DNA from: Pseudoalteromonas sp. S2755
Lineage (GTDB): Bacteria > Pseudomonadota > Gammaproteobacteria > Enterobacterales > Alteromonadaceae
Length of the DNA: 64,000 bases
Assembly: GCF_005886535.1 (NCBI RefSeq)
Contig: NZ_PNDS01000107.1
Location: forward strand, 1 to 64,000
Direction: 5' to 3'
The notes under the pieces were generated by a model. The model searched no databases. It was not told where the DNA came from and was given only the letters and a program-made list of their open reading frames with translations. The position numbers and the translations under genes are program-made. Positions within the stretch are counted from its first letter, which is position 1, and each line of letters starts with the position of its first letter. Below are positions 45,545 through 54,376 of the stretch, piece by piece.

Positions 45545-47898
45545 TATTTATACTCCGACAATGAAGGCGGTCTCTGCGCCTTGGATTGACCCCATGCCTT
45601 ATTAGGCTTGTTAGACATTTGATACTCCAATGTACCGCCATTCATGATGTCGTTATGTGTGATATAACTGCGATTAAGTGGTTTGCCATTTAATTTAATG
45701 GATTTTACGTATTTATTCTCGTTACTGAAACCTTTCGCAACGGTTTTAAACGCTTTACCGTTTGCAAGTTTCAACGTAACTTCAGGCACCTGAGGCGCCC
45801 CAATCGCGTAGCTTAGGTCGCCTGGCGCAACAGGATAAAAGCCCATCGCTGAGAATATATACCAAGCAGACATCTGACCTACATCGTCATTACCTGCAAG
45901 GCCATCCGGTTTGTCTGAACTCAAGGTATCCATGATCTGACGAATGCGCTCTTGGGTTCTCCACGGTTTACCCGCGTAGTTATACAGATAGGCAATATGA
46001 TGACTAGGTTCATTACCATGGGCATAGTTACCAATCAGACCTGCAATATCTTCGTGCTCTTTGATCATCTCTTCAGAAAGGTGGGTATCAAACAGTGCAT
46101 CTAGACGCGCTTCAAATGCATCATCACCTCCCATTAATTCAATCAAGCCAGCGACATCGTGCGGTACATAGAAGCTATATTGCTTAGCGTTACCTTCGGT
46201 GTAAGGGCCCATATATTTTGCTTCAAATGGGTCAAATTCGGGATCCCAGTTTCCTTTTGAATCTAACCCTTGCATGTAACCGGTTTCTTTATTGAACACA
46301 TTTTTATAGCTCATTGCACGGCGATAATAGTCTTTCGCTTTGCTGGTATTGCCCATCGCTTCGTACATTCTTGCAATGGCAAAATCATCGTAAGCATACT
46401 CAAGTGTGATGGAAACTGATTCAGGAAGTACGTCCATTGGTACATAGCCAAATTTCTTGTATTCTGGGATGGCGTCATACACTGGGTTGTTAGCCGTGTT
46501 TTCAATTGCTTCTACTGCTAAATCAATATCGTAATCTCTGATCCCTTTTAGATATGCATCAGCAATGACAGAAACCGCATGATAACCAATCATGGTCCAT
46601 GTCTCGTGGGCATGGAACGACCAAATAGGTAACATTTTTTCATAGCTTTGTTGATAATGTACTAGCATAGATTGGATCATGCCGGATACGCGGTCTGGGT
46701 CGATATAAGTGAGTAATGGATGTAATGCACGATAGGTATCCCACAACGAGAATAAGGTATAGTGCTCGAAGCCTTTGCCGTCGTGAATTTCACCATCAAC
46801 GCCTCGATACTGACCGTTGACATCTTGGTAGATATTAGGCGCTTGCAGTGCGTGATAGAGCGCAGTGTAGAACTGCCGCTTTTGTGCTTTGGTCCCTTCC
46901 ACGTCGACTTTATCTAAATAATTTGCCCACTGAGACTTGGCATGTTCGCGAACGTTGTCAAAATCCCAATCTGGCACTTCAGTTTTAAGATTCTCTAATG
47001 CATTTTTGCGGCTAACTGCGGAAAGTCCAACCTTAACCAGTAGCGGCGTTTCGTCTAGCTTATCAAAGCTTGCAACAAACTTAACTGCTTTACCCGCTGT
47101 CATTTTTACTGCGGTATTCTCAATCGTAGAGTGTTTGCTATCTTTTCCTAAACAATTCATACAACGATAACGATTATTGTCTAGATTATAAAATTGAAAG
47201 TCATCGATAGGTTTTGAGAATTCAATGGCAAAATACATTTGGCGGTTACGTGCCCAGCCATTAGTTGCACGGTAAGCAACCAATGTGGTGTCGTTTATTT
47301 TGCGGATGTCGCTCCAAATCACTTTGTTCTCAAAGTTATAAATAGCTGAGGTCAAATCAAGCAATACATGACCTTGTTTTGCTTTGTTGAAGCTGTATTT
47401 ATGCATACCCACTCGAGTGGTTGCGGTGACTTCGGCCTTCACATCATAGTCGAGTAACTCAACGCCGTAATAGCCAGGTTCTGACCACTCTTGGTCATGA
47501 GAAAAGCGCGAGCGATAACCTATGTCTGGATTTTCAGCGGTACCAGCATCGAGTTTTACTTCGCCAGTCATTGGCATGATCAGCAAGTCGCCAAGATCTG
47601 AGTGACCAGTACCAGAGAAATGCGTGTGGGAAAAACCAACAATAGTATGGTCATCGTAGTGGTAACCGGCGCAGCGCTTGTAGATTTCTGGTTGAGGGGA
47701 AACGCCGCGCATAGGGTTATCTGTATCTGGGCTTAATTGCACCATACCAAATGGGACGACCGCGCCTGGGAAGGTGTGGCCATCACCGCCAGTACCAATG
47801 AAGGTATCGACCCACTGTGTATTTGACTCAGTGGCGTGAACTGTTGCGCTTAACAACACACTTTGTGTGATTGCCAACGCCCAAGTTTTAGCTCGCAT
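45544..47898 (-). CDS. GH92 family alpha-mannosidase
   Basis: The 784-residue product has a signal peptide (about 1-22, VHA) and the GH92 architecture. An N-terminal beta-sandwich starts WVDTFIGTGGDGHTFPGAVV, and an (alpha/alpha)6 catalytic part contains FSLWDTYRALHPLLTYIDP, GYVPMDVLPESVSITLEYAYDD and GLAGNDDVGQMSAWYIFSAM. GH92 enzymes are calcium-dependent exo-alpha-mannosidases, mostly alpha-1,2 or alpha-1,3. It opens the operon with the BSP-type peptidase and has AGGAGAGAG before the ATG. Its promoter overlaps a LacI-type operator. Confidence 0.95.
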   Translation of the reverse strand: MRAKTWALAITQSVLLSATVHATESNTQWVDTFIGTGGDGHTFPGAVVPFGMVQLSPDTDNPMRGVSPQPEIYKRCAGYHYDDHTIVGFSHTHFSGTGHSDLGDLLIMPMTGEVKLDAGTAENPDIGYRSRFSHDQEWSEPGYYGVELLDYDVKAEVTATTRVGMHKYSFNKAKQGHVLLDLTSAIYNFENKVIWSDIRKINDTTLVAYRATNGWARNRQMYFAIEFSKPIDDFQFYNLDNNRYRCMNCLGKDSKHSTIENTAVKMTAGKAVKFVASFDKLDETPLLVKVGLSAVSRKNALENLKTEVPDWDFDNVREHAKSQWANYLDKVDVEGTKAQKRQFYTALYHALQAPNIYQDVNGQYRGVDGEIHDGKGFEHYTLFSLWDTYRALHPLLTYIDPDRVSGMIQSMLVHYQQSYEKMLPIWSFHAHETWTMIGYHAVSVIADAYLKGIRDYDIDLAVEAIENTANNPVYDAIPEYKKFGYVPMDVLPESVSITLEYAYDDFAIARMYEAMGNTSKAKDYYRRAMSYKNVFNKETGYMQGLDSKGNWDPEFDPFEAKYMGPYTEGNAKQYSFYVPHDVAGLIELMGGDDAFEARLDALFDTHLSEEMIKEHEDIAGLIGNYAHGNEPSHHIAYLYNYAGKPWRTQERIRQIMDTLSSDKPDGLAGNDDVGQMSAWYIFSAMGFYPVAPGDLSYAIGAPQVPEVTLKLANGKAFKTVAKGFSNENKYVKSIKLNGKPLNRSYITHNDIMNGGTLEYQMSNKPNKAWGQSKAQRPPSLSEYK

Positions 47899-47922
47899 TA
47901 CTCTCTCCTAGTTTTTGTTTTG

Positions 47923-47940
47923 AATTGGAGCGTTCCAATT
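47923..47940. promoter_or_regulatory. LacI-type operator at mannosidase promoter
   Basis: AATTGGAGCGTTCCAATT is a palindrome with one mismatched pair and the central CG typical of LacI-family operators. It lies 8 bases downstream of the predicted -10 of the mannosidase operon, where a repressor would block initiation. A second site with the same core is at 49386-49399. Confidence 0.65.
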
Positions 47941-47947
47941 TTATTTT

Positions 47948-47975
47948 ATAATACCCTTTATGAATACGTATTCAA
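47948..47975 (-). promoter_or_regulatory. predicted promoter of mannosidase operon
   Basis: On the minus strand TTGAAT (47975-47970) and TATTAT (47953-47948) are separated by 16 bases, a good sigma-70 match, immediately upstream of the operator. Confidence 0.55.
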
Positions 47976-48006
47976 TACTATGCGACGAAAAAACTATGCA
48001 ATAAAA

Positions 48007-48027
48007 AAGGCGAGCTATGCTCGCCTT
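48007..48027 (-). terminator. terminator of sugar transporter gene
   Basis: AAGGCGAGC and GCTCGCCTT form a 9-bp stem with a 3-base loop, followed by TTTTTT on the minus strand, 17 bases after the transporter stop. Confidence 0.9.
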
Positions 48028-48043
48028 GTAAACTTTCGTTAAC

Positions 48044-49318
48044 TTAATTCAGTTTTGCTTGCCACTTTTGCGCCAGCTTAACCACGTTTAACCCATACCA
48101 TGCGATGTAAACATAACAAAGTAGTGGCACAATAAAGCTGATCTGAATATGGAATTTATCTGCAACCACGCCTTGAACGAGCGGCACTATAGCACCACCG
48201 ACAATGGCTAAACATAGCCAGCCAGAACCTTTGCTGGTTAATGAACTCAAGCCTTCAATTGCCATTGAGAAGATTGTCGGGAACATGATTGAGTTAAACA
48301 AGCCAACCGCGAGCACGGCAATCATCGCAATGTTGCCACTGGTGCTCATGGTCAATGCTAGTAATAAAATAATAACAACCGAGTTGAAAGCCACTGCTTT
48401 TGAAGGTGCAATGGTCTTTAGCGCTGCAGAGCCGATAAAGCGCCCTACCATGGCACCACCCCAGTAGTAACCGATGAGTTTAGCAGCGGCATGCTCTTCA
48501 AGTCCTGCTATTTCAGGCTCTGCAAAGTAATTTACAAGGAAACTGCCAATTGCAACTTCTGCACCGACATAACAGAAGATGGCCACTACACCCATTACTA
48601 AATGTGGCGCCTCAATTAGGTTATGGTGTTTCGCTTTACAATCGACGGCTTCAGTATGCTCAGCAATAACGGGCAACTTTAAAAACGCGAATACCACAGC
48701 GATTGTAAGTAGCGCAGCGGCCAAAATAAGATAAGGTACCTTTACACCCTCTGCGCTTGCTGCAGCTTCAACGGTTAACGTACCGGCTGAGCCAAACAAT
48801 AAAAAGCCACCCACGATCGGACCAATAGTGGTACCCAGTGAATTAAGCGCTTGCGCAAGGTTTAAACGACTTGATGCGGTGCGTGGATGACCGAGCGCTG
48901 CAACATAAGGATTCGCTGATACCTGCAAAACAGTGATGCCAGATGCAAGTACAAAAAGGGCTGAGAGAAAAATCCAATATTCGTGAACAACAACGGCAGG
49001 GTAAAACATGATGCAGCCAATCGATGCCACGATTAACCCCGTCAGTACGCCATTTTTATAGCCAAAGCGCTTGACCAAATACCCTGCAGGTAAAGAAATA
49101 ATAAAGTAGGCACTAAAAAAGCAAAACTGTATTAGCATGGCTTCTGTGTAGTTAAGGTCAAATACGCCTTTTAGACGTGGGATGAGGACATCGTTTAAAA
49201 CGGTAATAAATCCCCAAAGGAAAAAAAGCGTTGTCATTGCAATAAGCGGAAGTCGATAATTATTATTCTCGGTATTCCCGCTTGTGACGAAGGTTTGATT
49301 TGTATTTATTTCGCTCAC
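48044..49318 (-). CDS. FucP-family MFS sugar transporter (predicted mannose)
   Basis: The 424-residue product has about 12 membrane segments and the FucP-subfamily motifs LFFLWGFITVLNDVLIPRLK and LPAGYLVKRFGYKNG. This subfamily imports fucose, glucose, galactose or mannose with protons or sodium. Mannose is inferred from the neighbours: an alpha-mannosidase, a mannose isomerase-like protein and a fructokinase. The start is GTG with GGAG 8 bases upstream. It diverges from the isomerase gene, and a LacI-type operator lies between them. Confidence 0.88.
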   Translation of the reverse strand: MSEINTNQTFVTSGNTENNNYRLPLIAMTTLFFLWGFITVLNDVLIPRLKGVFDLNYTEAMLIQFCFFSAYFIISLPAGYLVKRFGYKNGVLTGLIVASIGCIMFYPAVVVHEYWIFLSALFVLASGITVLQVSANPYVAALGHPRTASSRLNLAQALNSLGTTIGPIVGGFLLFGSAGTLTVEAAASAEGVKVPYLILAAALLTIAVVFAFLKLPVIAEHTEAVDCKAKHHNLIEAPHLVMGVVAIFCYVGAEVAIGSFLVNYFAEPEIAGLEEHAAAKLIGYYWGGAMVGRFIGSAALKTIAPSKAVAFNSVVIILLLALTMSTSGNIAMIAVLAVGLFNSIMFPTIFSMAIEGLSSLTSKGSGWLCLAIVGGAIVPLVQGVVADKFHIQISFIVPLLCYVYIAWYGLNVVKLAQKWQAKLN

Positions 49319-49385
49319 AAGTGATACTCCAATCTGTTTTCACCTTGATTCTACACACTGTTACATGAAAATCACAAATGTTTTA

Positions 49386-49399
49386 TTGGATCGTTCCAT
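49386..49399. promoter_or_regulatory. LacI-type operator between transporter and isomerase genes
   Basis: TTGGATCGTTCCAT shares the TTGGAnCGTTCCA core with the site at 47923-47940. It lies in the 131-bp divergent intergenic region and could control both directions. The regulator gene is not in the window. Confidence 0.6.
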
Positions 49400-49449
49400 G
49401 TTTTATCTGCTAAAGTAACGAAAATGTTCAGCAGTAGGTTAAAAGTTAG

Positions 49450-50631
49450 ATGAATTTTAGAACAACGCAATTTTTAGAAGCACACATTAAAAAGACGCTC
49501 AGCTTTTACGCACCAAATTGCGTGGATGAACGTGGTGGCTTTAATCACTTCTTCAAGGATAATGGCGAGATTTATGATGCGAACACGCGTCACTTAGTAT
49601 CAAGTACACGCTTTGTCTTTAACTATGCTATGGCTTATGACTATTTTAAAAAACCAGCTGACTTAGATAAGGTTAAGCATGGTATCGATTATATAGAAAC
49701 TGTCCATAGGCAGGAAAATGGCGGCTATGCGTGGTTGCTTGAAAATGGAAATGTTGTAGATGGCACTAACCATTGTTATGGCCTCGCCTTTGTTTTATTG
49801 GCTCATGCTAGTGCGTTGAAGGTTGGGTTATCAGACAGCAAGTCTGCAATTGAGCGAGTATGGCAGCTGTTAGAAGAGAAATATTTTGAGCCTGAGTTTG
49901 GACTCTACAAAGACGAATTCGATGCAGACTTTACTCATGCAGATAAGTACCGTGGGCAAAATGCCAATATGCATACCTGTGAAGCGCTAATAGCTTGCTT
50001 TGAAGCAACACTGGATGAAAAGTTTTTACAGCGTGCATATATGCTTGCCGACAATATGGTTAATCGTCAAGCTGCTAAGGCTGAAGGGCTGATTTGGGAG
50101 CACTATGATAATCAATGGCAAGTCGACCTTGAGTATAACAAAGACGATCCCAAACACTTATTCAGACCTTGGGGGTTTCAGCCAGGCCATCAAACTGAGT
50201 GGTCAAAATTATTATTGTTGATTAACCGTTACAAGCCAAATGCATGGCTTGTGGAAAAAGCCGTACACTTGTTTGATGAGTCATTAAAAGCAGCTTGGGA
50301 TAGTGAATTTGGCGGAATTTGCTACGGCTTTGCGCCGGATAAGTCGATTTGTGATGATGACAAATACTTTTGGGTTCAGGCTGAGTCATTCGCTGCGGCT
50401 GCGCTACTAGCACTTGAAACCGGTGACGAAACATACTGGCAGTGGTACGACAGAATTTGGCAATATGCTTGGGATAACTTCGTCGACCATGAATACGGTG
50501 CTTGGTATCGTATTTTGAATAATAAAAATGAAAAGTACAGCGATGAAAAAAGCCCGGCGGGCAAAACCGATTATCACACTATGGGCGCGTGTTACGAAGT
50601 ACTACGGTCAATGAAGTTAAAAGGCGAATAA
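49450..50631 (+). CDS. AGE-family sugar isomerase/epimerase (predicted mannose isomerase)
   Basis: The 393-residue cytoplasmic product is an (alpha/alpha)6 barrel of the N-acylglucosamine 2-epimerase family. Conserved segments include RHLVSSTRFVFNYA, GTNHCYGLAFVLLAHA, GQNANMHTCEALIACFEAT and WVQAESFAAAALL with the catalytic His residues. AGE proteins without amino sugar genes nearby are mostly mannose isomerases (mannose to fructose), which fits the fructokinase that follows 2 bases after the stop. A mannose 2-epimerase making glucose is the alternative. Confidence 0.88.
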   Translation: MNFRTTQFLEAHIKKTLSFYAPNCVDERGGFNHFFKDNGEIYDANTRHLVSSTRFVFNYAMAYDYFKKPADLDKVKHGIDYIETVHRQENGGYAWLLENGNVVDGTNHCYGLAFVLLAHASALKVGLSDSKSAIERVWQLLEEKYFEPEFGLYKDEFDADFTHADKYRGQNANMHTCEALIACFEATLDEKFLQRAYMLADNMVNRQAAKAEGLIWEHYDNQWQVDLEYNKDDPKHLFRPWGFQPGHQTEWSKLLLLINRYKPNAWLVEKAVHLFDESLKAAWDSEFGGICYGFAPDKSICDDDKYFWVQAESFAAAALLALETGDETYWQWYDRIWQYAWDNFVDHEYGAWYRILNNKNEKYSDEKSPAGKTDYHTMGACYEVLRSMKLKGE

Positions 50632-50632
50632 T

Positions 50633-51586
50633 ATGGCACTTGTTTGTTTTGGTGAGGCGTTGATTGATTTTTTATCGGATGGCAAAACACCAGAGTCATT
50701 TACTAAATTTGCAGGCGGGGCGCCTGCAAATGTGGCGGTAGCTGCGGCAAAGCAAGGCGTTAATGCGTATTTTTGCGGCATGTTAGGCAAAGATATGTTC
50801 GGCCAGTTTTTAGCTGAGGAGTTACAGGCTAATGGCGTAAATACTCGTTACCTTGAGTATACAGATAAAGCTAAAACGGCATTAGCATTTGTCTCTCTTG
50901 ATAAGCAAGGGGAAAGAAGCTTTAGTTTTTATCGGCCACCAGCGGCGGATTTGTTGTTCAGGCAAGCACACTTTTCTGAGGATATGTTTACAGCGCATTC
51001 TGTCTTACATATATGCAGTAACAGTCTCACTGAAGAAAATATTTATAAAACTACGGTTTATGCGCTTGAGCGTGCGCGAGCAAATAACATGCTTGTTAGT
51101 TTTGATATGAACCTCAGGTTGAACCTGTGGAGTTCGACTGCGCATATTCTTGATAGAGTTTGGCATTGTATCGCGTTAAGTGATGTTATTAAACTCTCTC
51201 GCGAAGAATTGGAATATCTGAACGCAAATAGCCATGCAGGTAAAACAGAAGCGCAAACCATAGCCGCAATTATGGATAAGCAAACTCAATTGTTACTAAT
51301 AACCGACGGTGCAAACCCTGTTGAGATTTATCTACCAAATGATAGTGCTAAAGTCACTGCGCCAAATGTTGTCGCAGTGGATACCACGGCAGCGGGAGAT
51401 GCGTTTGTCGGAGGGTTACTTGCTGAAATCATTCGAAAGTTTAAACCTACCCGAGATGCTGAGTTTGCCATCTCACTGGATGAGGCGAAAGATTTAGTCA
51501 CGTATGCTGCGAAATGTGGTGCGTTTGCCGTTCAACGCTTTGGAGCATTTGCCGCTTTGCCGTCTAAAGGTGATATTGGCGAATAG
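50633..51586 (+). CDS. PfkB-family fructokinase
   Basis: The 317-residue product has both PfkB signatures: KFAGGAPANVAVAAAKQG near the N-terminus and DTTAAGDAFVGGLLAEI near residue 245, with the catalytic Asp. It should phosphorylate fructose to fructose-6-phosphate with ATP. AAGGCGA precedes the ATG. It is co-transcribed with the isomerase and completes a mannose-to-glycolysis route without phosphomannose isomerase. Confidence 0.9.
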   Translation: MALVCFGEALIDFLSDGKTPESFTKFAGGAPANVAVAAAKQGVNAYFCGMLGKDMFGQFLAEELQANGVNTRYLEYTDKAKTALAFVSLDKQGERSFSFYRPPAADLLFRQAHFSEDMFTAHSVLHICSNSLTEENIYKTTVYALERARANNMLVSFDMNLRLNLWSSTAHILDRVWHCIALSDVIKLSREELEYLNANSHAGKTEAQTIAAIMDKQTQLLLITDGANPVEIYLPNDSAKVTAPNVVAVDTTAAGDAFVGGLLAEIIRKFKPTRDAEFAISLDEAKDLVTYAAKCGAFAVQRFGAFAALPSKGDIGE

Positions 51587-51596
51587 AATACTTTTT

Positions 51597-51637
51597 CTAG
51601 GATAGATGCACGCTCTCTCGCAAGGCATTTATCCTAG
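51597..51637. other. inverted repeat between convergent genes
   Basis: CTAGGATA and TATCCTAG form an 8-bp inverted repeat with a 25-base loop, with a TTTTT tract on one side. It may serve as a weak terminator between the fructokinase and the ycgN-like gene. Confidence 0.4.
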
Positions 51638-51648
51638 GACTTGTTTCT

Positions 51649-52143
51649 TCAGTCGCTGTCGTTGTGAGGCCACTCTACAATATGCGCTTCAAAATCAGAT
51701 TCTAAATCTACCTCCAGCTCAGAGGTCGCCTTACCAAAAATACTAATGCCCGCATCTATCATAGCTTGTTTGGAACCATTATTTCTAAGTGGATGCCAGC
51801 TTGCCAGTCCTCTGCCCTCATGAAGTCGTCGATAACTACAACTGTTTGGCATGAAAAAGATATCTTTGAGGTTTTCTTTGGTTAGCTGTACGCAAGAAGG
51901 TACTAGAACTTGTCTTTCGCTGTAGCGGCTACAACCACAGCTATTCTTATCGTTATATTGGCAAACAACATCGGTGTAGAGTAACTCTTCACCTTCGCGT
52001 AAAAAGTCGGTGCTCTCGAATAATTCACCTTCTTCATCGCTGTCGATAAAAGAGTGTAAACAGCATTTACCACAGCCATCACAAATCGCTTCCCACTCAT
52101 CTCTAGTCATTTCTTCGAGTGTTTTTTCTTGCCAAAAGCTCAT
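51649..52143 (-). CDS. YcgN family cysteine-cluster protein
   Basis: The 164-residue product has the UPF0260/YcgN pattern. It starts FWQEKTLEEMTRDEWEAICD, and cysteine clusters CDGCGKCC near residue 22-29 and CGCSRYSERQVLVPSC near 68-83 could bind zinc or an iron-sulfur cluster. The biochemical role is unknown. It is monocistronic. Confidence 0.92.
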   Translation of the reverse strand: MSFWQEKTLEEMTRDEWEAICDGCGKCCLHSFIDSDEEGELFESTDFLREGEELLYTDVVCQYNDKNSCGCSRYSERQVLVPSCVQLTKENLKDIFFMPNSCSYRRLHEGRGLASWHPLRNNGSKQAMIDAGISIFGKATSELEVDLESDFEAHIVEWPHNDSD

Positions 52144-52361
52144 TACTTCGCCCCTTCATTACGCTTTTTTGCACCCTATTTGATTTGTGACTGAGGAATC
52201 GATCACATCAAACAAGCGGCGCATTCTATAGGATAGTTGAACGTAATTCAAAATTGGCGAACTATTTATGGCTGACTATGATTAAAGTACTATTTTTATT
52301 TAATAATCTTTGGCGAGAGCGCTTTTTGTCTGTGATTATGGAACGTAGCGAGGGTGGTTGA

Positions 52362-54122
52362 TTGAGGCAAAGGTACGTCTTTTTCTTTTTTGTACTCCTG
52401 TTGTCTCAGTGCAGCCAAGTGCTAGCTGCGGGCAAAGCGACGTTACAACTAGAGTTCGTGGCTTCAAATGCTAAGATTGTCGACGTTATAAATAATCCAA
52501 GTGTGCATTGGCAAACTACCGATGACAAAGTGCTGAACCTGGGGTATTCCAACCAAAGTTACTGGGTACGTACCTCGCTAAATATCAATAAAAAAATAGG
52601 GCCTTATCTACTAGAGATAGCCTACCCGGTGCTGGATTATCTCGATGTTTACATGCTACAAGATGGCAATATATTTATTCATCAGCAATTAGGAGATAAA
52701 CAACCTTTTATTGACCGCCCTTTTGCGCATGAACATTTTATTATACCACTGCCAAACGACACGCATGGAAAGGTAGCGCTATATATTAAAGTACGCTCAT
52801 CCAGTGCACTGCAACTGCCAGTAATACTTTGGGCAAACCATGACTTTTTGATAAATGACCAAGTTTTTCGTATCGTGATGGGGATCTACTTTGGTTTGAT
52901 GGGGATAATGGCTGCTTACAATGTACTCCTTTATTTTACTATTCGCGAATCCACGTTATTTTACTATGTTCTGTACGTTATTTGTTTAGCGCTGTTTTCC
53001 GCTTGTTTATCAGGTTTTGCCTTTCGATATCTTTGGCCAAATAGCCTTTGGTGGAACGATCAAGCAATCTTGTTCTTTCTTATCAGCTCGGTATTAAGCG
53101 GGACTTACTTTGTTATGACATTGCTCGAGATTGGTATTTCGGACAAGTGGCTTTACCTAGGTTGTCGGTTAATTTTGGGGCTAGGGTTGATGCTCTTGCT
53201 TGCTTCCGTATTTTTTGACTATGCGGTGATGATAAAACTTACTATAGCGTATGCCGTATCAGCTTGTATTTGGGGTGTTCTCTGTCGGATTTTGCGTTTG
53301 GCCGGTAAAAGCCGGCTAGCGACATACTATTCGATTGCTTGGAGCTCAGTGTTGATTGGCGGTATTATTCTTGCGCTAAATAAGTTAGATTTAATCAGCC
53401 AAACTTGGTTTACTGAAAATGCGCTATTGATAGGTACTGCCATAGAGGTGGCCTGTTTATCGATAGCAATAGGTGAGAAACTCAATACCGAGAAGAACAA
53501 GCGCTTTCAGGCGCAATTAACAGCGTTCAATGAAATCCAAAATTTAAATTCTCAATTGGAGCACACTGTCGCTCTACGAACTCAAGCGTTACAAGAAGCA
53601 AATGATAGACTGGAGCGTGCAAGTCGCACCGATGCGTTGACTGGTGTTGCCAATAGGCGAGCGCTAGATGAAGCCTTGGAGAGTGAGTGCTTAAGAGCAA
53701 AGCGTTTTGAACATCCTCTTAGCGTTATTATGATTGACATTGACTTTTTTAAGCAGGTTAATGATACGTATGGTCATGAAGCTGGTGACAGTTGTTTAAT
53801 TCACGTTGGACGTATACTTTCCAATTGTGCTACCAGAGCCGGAGATTTTGTCGCTCGATATGGCGGTGAAGAATTTTGTGTTGTACTTCCACATACCAAT
53901 GGAGCTCAAGCTTTTGACCTCGCTGAGAAGATCAGAATAACATGTGAGGCTAACCCATTGATAAGCGAAAGTTATTGTATTGAGATGACATTAAGCGCAG
54001 GATTACATACTCAAACTAAGCCACCTTATAACGGTAAAGAATTACTCTCCTCGGCAGATCAAGCGCTTTATTTTGCTAAGCGCAACGGTCGTAACCAAGT
54101 AGCAATCTCAGGTGAGCTGTAA
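52362..54122 (+). CDS. 7TMR-DISM diguanylate cyclase
   Basis: The 586-residue product has a signal peptide, an extracellular DISMED2-type domain (about 30-155; NLGYSNQSYWVRTSLNI), seven membrane segments (about 175-375), a short coiled coil and a GGDEF domain (about 420-586). The active site ARYGGEEF and the inhibition site RAGD five residues before it indicate an active, feedback-controlled cyclic di-GMP synthase. The outer domain is thought to bind carbohydrates or other small ligands. The start appears to be TTG, with AGGG 7 bases upstream. It is convergent with another 7TMR-DISM gene. Confidence 0.92.
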   Translation: MRQRYVFFFFVLLLSQCSQVLAAGKATLQLEFVASNAKIVDVINNPSVHWQTTDDKVLNLGYSNQSYWVRTSLNINKKIGPYLLEIAYPVLDYLDVYMLQDGNIFIHQQLGDKQPFIDRPFAHEHFIIPLPNDTHGKVALYIKVRSSSALQLPVILWANHDFLINDQVFRIVMGIYFGLMGIMAAYNVLLYFTIRESTLFYYVLYVICLALFSACLSGFAFRYLWPNSLWWNDQAILFFLISSVLSGTYFVMTLLEIGISDKWLYLGCRLILGLGLMLLLASVFFDYAVMIKLTIAYAVSACIWGVLCRILRLAGKSRLATYYSIAWSSVLIGGIILALNKLDLISQTWFTENALLIGTAIEVACLSIAIGEKLNTEKNKRFQAQLTAFNEIQNLNSQLEHTVALRTQALQEANDRLERASRTDALTGVANRRALDEALESECLRAKRFEHPLSVIMIDIDFFKQVNDTYGHEAGDSCLIHVGRILSNCATRAGDFVARYGGEEFCVVLPHTNGAQAFDLAEKIRITCEANPLISESYCIEMTLSAGLHTQTKPPYNGKELLSSADQALYFAKRNGRNQVAISGEL

Positions 54123-54185
54123 ATTTGGTATTCGGCTGTAAATGAATTAATGTGTAAAGCAAGTCACCATAGAAAAGAATATAAA

Positions 54186-54353
54186 ATGAAGACACTTTAC
54201 AGAATCGCTATTTTATTGGCTTTACTCATTGGTGCGATAGCGGCTTATAGCTATAGCAGCCAAACTGGGATGTTCATTTTTGTGATATTGGGTGTGGCAC
54301 TTGAAATTGCATTTTGGCTTAAGTTAATACCGCGACGAAAAATTAAAACGTAA
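54186..54353 (+). CDS. small two-helix membrane protein
   Basis: From the ATG at 54186 the product is 55 residues with two membrane segments (about 5-20 and 26-45) and a basic tail RRKIKT. An upstream ATG at 54150 would add a polar stretch. The ribosome site is weak (AAAAGAA). The gene follows the diguanylate cyclase by about 60 bases. The family is not recognised. Confidence 0.45.
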   Translation: MKTLYRIAILLALLIGAIAAYSYSSQTGMFIFVILGVALEIAFWLKLIPRRKIKT

Positions 54354-54376
54354 GCGTGAAAACATACTTTTGCATA

